NCBI GenBank assembly: GCA_963741755.1
Contig: CAVUJG010000022.1
Span: forward strand, 83,915-147,914
Direction: 5' to 3'
Origin: Sva-07 sp963741755
GTDB lineage: Bacteria; Actinomycetota; Acidimicrobiia; Acidimicrobiales; Ilumatobacteraceae
Length of the DNA stretch: 64,000 nucleotides
Part shown: piece by piece, positions 61,281 through 64,000 of the stretch
Numbering within the stretch: the first letter of the stretch is position 1
Layout of the letters: every line of letters begins with the position of its first letter
Notes under the pieces: model-generated
What the model was told of the DNA's origin: nothing
Database searches by the model: none
The model's input: only the letters and a program-made list of their open reading frames with translations
Program-made: the position numbers and the translations under genes

Positions 61281-62678
61281 ATGACACTCGACGACGTGCG
61301 ACAGGCAGCATCGGCGGTGCGGCACGGTGAGCTCTCGGCTCGCGAACTGGTCCAGGTCGCCCTCGATCGCGTCGCCGACGAGCAGGAGCGACTCAACGCC
61401 TTCGTGCACGTCGACGCCGAGGGAGCGCTCGCCACCGCCGACGCCATCGATCGTGCCCGCGCTGCCGGTGAACCACTCGGACCGCTCGCCGGCGTGCCCT
61501 TCGGGGTGAAGGACCTCGAGGACTGCATCGGCATGCCGACCACTCGCGGTTCACGCTGGTACGCCGACGCTCCACCGGCAACACGCGACGACATCCACGT
61601 CGAGCGGTTCCGTGCCGCTGGCGCCATCCCGATCGGCAAGACCGCGGCCCCCGAATTCGGCGCCTTCGGATACACCGCCAGCCTGTTGCACGGTGTGACT
61701 CGAAACCCGTGGAACCCCGACCGCACGCCGGGCGGGTCGAGCGGCGGCACCGCTGCGGCGGTGTCGGTCGGGGCGATTCCATTCGGGACGGCGAGCGACG
61801 GTGGTGGCTCGATCCGCGGGCCGGCCGCATCGTGCGGACTGCCCGGGTTGAAGCCGACCTTCGGGCGCGTGCCCACGTTCGGTGTCACCCGTCACGCCGG
61901 CAACGCCGTCAACTTCGCACTGGCGACCACGGTGGCCGACACGGCGCTGCTGTTCGACATCGCCGCCGGGCCGGACATGCGCGACCGCACGAGCTTGCCG
62001 CCGGCGGGCATCTCGTACCTCGACGCCATCGAACAGCTCGACGTATCCGGGCTGCGAGCGGTGTGGTCGGCCGACCTCGGATTCGCGACCACCGACCCCG
62101 AGGTGGTGGCGATCGCCGAACGGGCGGCGACCACGTTGGTGGGCGCGGCGGGCCTCGTCGACTCCGCTGTGGATGTCCAGATCGACGACTTCATCCGCAT
62201 CTATGCGTTCATGGAGAGCGCCGATCAGTTCGTCGACGTCCCCGACGACTGGGAGGACCGCCTCGACGAACTCGACCCGCTGGTGGTGGGTGGCTGGCAG
62301 CGCAACCGCACGGTGACGCTGCCGCAGTTCGCGAAGGTCGAGAAGGCCCGACGAGGCCTCGAGCTCCAGGTCGCCTCGTTGTTCGAGCACATCGACGTGC
62401 TGCTGACGCCGACCAATCCGTGCGCGCCGTTCGCCGCGGAGGGACCGATGCCGACCGAGATCGCCGGCCAGCGGTGCCATGCCGGAAGCGCGGCGCTGCT
62501 CACGATCCTGGCGAACATCGCCAACCTGCCGTCGATCACCGTGCCCGCCGGCCTGACCGCCGACGGGTTACCGATCGGGTTGATGATCACCACCGCCCGC
62601 CACCGCGACGACCAGTGCCTCCGTCTCGCGCGCATCTTCGAGCAGGCCGCCCCCTGGCCCCTGCACGCCCCCAACTGA
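61281..62678 (+). CDS. amidase (amidase-signature family)
   Basis: A 465-residue serine-type amidase. Lys in GVPFGVKDL, then GGSSGGTAAAVSVG and DGGGSIRGPAASCG form the Ser-cisSer-Lys site. It resembles GatA but lacks the GatC/GatB context, so is a stand-alone amide hydrolase of unknown substrate. ATG 61281 was chosen (a GTG-type upstream start exists). 40 bp after the heliorhodopsin stop. Confidence 0.93.
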   Translation: MTLDDVRQAASAVRHGELSARELVQVALDRVADEQERLNAFVHVDAEGALATADAIDRARAAGEPLGPLAGVPFGVKDLEDCIGMPTTRGSRWYADAPPATRDDIHVERFRAAGAIPIGKTAAPEFGAFGYTASLLHGVTRNPWNPDRTPGGSSGGTAAAVSVGAIPFGTASDGGGSIRGPAASCGLPGLKPTFGRVPTFGVTRHAGNAVNFALATTVADTALLFDIAAGPDMRDRTSLPPAGISYLDAIEQLDVSGLRAVWSADLGFATTDPEVVAIAERAATTLVGAAGLVDSAVDVQIDDFIRIYAFMESADQFVDVPDDWEDRLDELDPLVVGGWQRNRTVTLPQFAKVEKARRGLELQVASLFEHIDVLLTPTNPCAPFAAEGPMPTEIAGQRCHAGSAALLTILANIANLPSITVPAGLTADGLPIGLMITTARHRDDQCLRLARIFEQAAPWPLHAPN

Positions 62679-62692
62679 ACCGCGCCAAACCG

Positions 62693-62747
62693 TCGTTTGT
62701 GCGCAGTTTCGGATGACCCGGGTCATCCAGATCTGCAACGCAAACGG
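62693..62747. repeat. hairpin repeat, family B (copy 2)
   Basis: CGTTTG/CAAACG outer arms (62694-62699/62741-62746), a perfect 18-bp inner palindrome GGATGACCCGGGTCATCC at 62711-62728, and shared flanks GTTTGTG-GCA and TGCAACGCAAACGGG. Same place as copy 1: between convergent genes (amidase and PPOX). Confidence 0.72.
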
Positions 62748-62772
62748 GTTGGGAAGCTGGGTGGTGCCGGGA

Positions 62773-63210
62773 TCAGGTGGGTTTGGCGTAGTCGACGGAG
62801 AACCAGCGGTCGGGGCGAAGGCGGATCAGGATGTCGTCGGGACCGACGCTCGACGACGCGTACCCGCGGCCCATTTCCTCGCCGAGGTAGCGGATGGCCA
62901 TCGGCTCGACGGCGGCCCGTGACGCGTCGGCGTCGAGTGCGACGATCTCGAGCGGGCCTTCCACGCTGACGTACTTGTACGGCAGCTCTTCCTGCTGGGC
63001 GCACAGCGACGCCCGACCAGCCGTCGCAGCAAGGCGCCCCTTGAGCGATGACGCAGCGGTCAGCACTTCGACGTCGCCGCCCGGTTCGTAGGAGTACCAG
63101 ACCGGCAGCACGAGCGGCGGCCCATCCGGGCGTTCGATCCCCAACACGCCGACGTGCAGTTCGGCGAGGAACTCCTGGCGCTCCGATTCGGTCATCTTCT
63201 GATCAGCCAT
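62773..63210 (-). CDS. PPOX-family protein
   Basis: A 145-residue pyridoxamine-phosphate-oxidase-fold protein. MTESERQEFLAELHVGVLGI, VLPVWYSYEPGGDVEVLTAASS, RASLCAQQEELPYKYVSVEGPLEI and WFSVDYAKPT match FMN-binding PPOX proteins. ATG 63210 follows GGAAGGATG. Function unknown. Fourth PPOX gene in the window, by a different subfamily. Confidence 0.88.
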   Translation of the reverse strand: MADQKMTESERQEFLAELHVGVLGIERPDGPPLVLPVWYSYEPGGDVEVLTAASSLKGRLAATAGRASLCAQQEELPYKYVSVEGPLEIVALDADASRAAVEPMAIRYLGEEMGRGYASSSVGPDDILIRLRPDRWFSVDYAKPT

Positions 63211-63272
63211 GTCGGCATCCTTCCAGATGGCACGGTCACGGCGAGACGCAACCGCTGTGCTCAACTTGAGCG

Positions 63273-64000
63273 ATGAGCATCACCGAGCAGCCGGCGCCGC
63301 ATCTCACCCTCTACCGGGCCACCGGTGCCAAGCCCTCGCCGGACCTGCACCCCAACGGTGTGAACCATCTGGCGCTGTCGACGGCCGACATGAAGGCCCA
63401 GCTCACGTTCTTCGCCGAGGTGCTCGGCTGTCCGACCCGAGCGCTCTACTGGATGCACGGCGTGCCCAACACGTTCCACGGGTTCGTCGAGCTGTCCGGC
63501 GACAGCTACATCGCGTTCGTGCAGGCGCCCGGCAATCCGACCGAGCCGCTGTGGGGAGTGACGCACTCGGGCAACGCCGGCAACCCGGTCACCGCCGGCA
63601 CGATGCAGCACGTGGCGTTCAACGTCGACTCGATCGACGACCTGCTCACGATGCGCGACCGCATCCGCAGCCATGGCATCCAGGTGATGGGTCCGCTCGA
63701 CCACGGCATGATCCAGTCGATCTACTTCGCCGGCCCTGAGCATCTCAGCCTCGAGGTGTGCGTCGGCAGCGACATCGACGAGCGACAGTGGGTCGATCCC
63801 GAGGTGCAAGGCCTGTGCGGGATCAGCGACGACGAACTCGCTCGCCTCACGAACCCCGCCGGATTCGAGCGTCCGCGACGAGCCGGTCGCTCAGCCGCCG
63901 TACGACCCGTCGACGCCGAACTTGCGCTACCCCGACCCGATCCGCGAGGCGATCATGGGCATGCCCGATGCCGACCTGTGGACCAACCTCAGCGAGTCGA
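63273..64000 (+). CDS. VOC-family dioxygenase-like protein, frameshifted and cut by window end
   Basis: ATG 63273 begins MSITEQPAPHLTLYRATGAK; a VOC domain follows (GVNHLALSTADMKAQLTFFAEVLGC, MQHVAFNVDS with His, LSLEVCVGSD with Glu). At about 63873 the frame shifts: the next frame reads RDEPVAQPPYDPSTPNLRYPDPIREAIMG to the window edge, a plausible native end. One extra C would explain it. The gene probably extends past 64000. Confidence 0.8.
   Translation, partial: MSITEQPAPHLTLYRATGAKPSPDLHPNGVNHLALSTADMKAQLTFFAEVLGCPTRALYWMHGVPNTFHGFVELSGDSYIAFVQAPGNPTEPLWGVTHSGNAGNPVTAGTMQHVAFNVDSIDDLLTMRDRIRSHGIQVMGPLDHGMIQSIYFAGPEHLSLEVCVGSDIDERQWVDPEVQGLCGISDDELARLTNPAGFERPRRAGRSAAVRPVDAELALPRPDPRGDHGHARCRPVDQPQRV

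Noticed and set aside
1..64000. tRNA, rRNA, riboswitch
   Set aside because: Reading through the gaps I saw no tRNA-like cloverleaf, rRNA segment or recognisable riboswitch core; a covariance-model scan could still find one.

Overview
The window is high-GC chromosomal DNA, densely packed with genes on both strands. GTG starts, ATGA/GTGA overlaps, GatCAB, a MerR-type HTH-citrate synthase, DosR/DevS-like two-component proteins, mycobacterial-type Vms1/Rv2629-like and LppM-like proteins, and a heliorhodopsin all point to an actinobacterium. An Acidimicrobiia member of the Ilumatobacter type is my best guess (inference). I found no rRNA, tRNA, CRISPR array, insertion sequence or phage.

Layout. 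1-9 kb: SDR, gatC-gatA-gatB, two divergent citrate synthases sharing an operator-rich gap, a VapBC-like toxin-antitoxin pair and two DUF proteins. 9-25 kb: GH36 alpha-galactosidase, a receiver/histidine kinase/LuxR operon with a proline-rich membrane protein, an orphan MalK-type ATPase, Lgt, esterase, ferredoxin, TetR, a frameshifted TPR-HD-GYP protein, an M48 protease, YbaK, and a thioesterase/OB-fold/thiolase group. 25-41 kb: a dormancy-like island with four universal stress proteins, two PPOX flavoproteins, an MBL nuclease-like protein, a DevS-like kinase, a DevR-like regulator, AhpD, an operon of acyl-CoA ligase + E1alpha + E1beta + E2 + acyl carrier protein, a Ca/Na exchanger and a Vms1-like protein. 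Six copies of one promoter motif (GTGACC-N3/4-GGCCCTG type) tie this island together. 41-46 kb: a sulfane-sulfur island (lipoprotein rhodanese; persulfide dioxygenase-rhodanese) with two CsoR/CstR-like palindromes. 46-49 kb: winged-helix regulator, a decayed LPXTG surface-protein gene and a beta carbonic anhydrase. 49-58 kb: PEP synthase, then an aromatic ring-cleavage-like module (extradiol dioxygenase, FAH hydrolase, FAD hydroxylase, TetR, PPOX). 58-64 kb: SelO, formylglycine-generating enzyme, heliorhodopsin, amidase, PPOX and a VOC protein cut by the window edge.

The most unusual signal is a set of short palindromic DNA elements. A 33-bp family (9-bp arms, 15-bp core with GTC-AGAC) sits just after, or across, stop codons in a fixed orientation, and one copy lies in frame inside the E2 coding sequence. 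Another family contributes residues to both ends of E1alpha. Three further hairpin families lie in gaps between genes. Six single-base frameshifts in five otherwise good genes suggest either assembly indels or ongoing decay.
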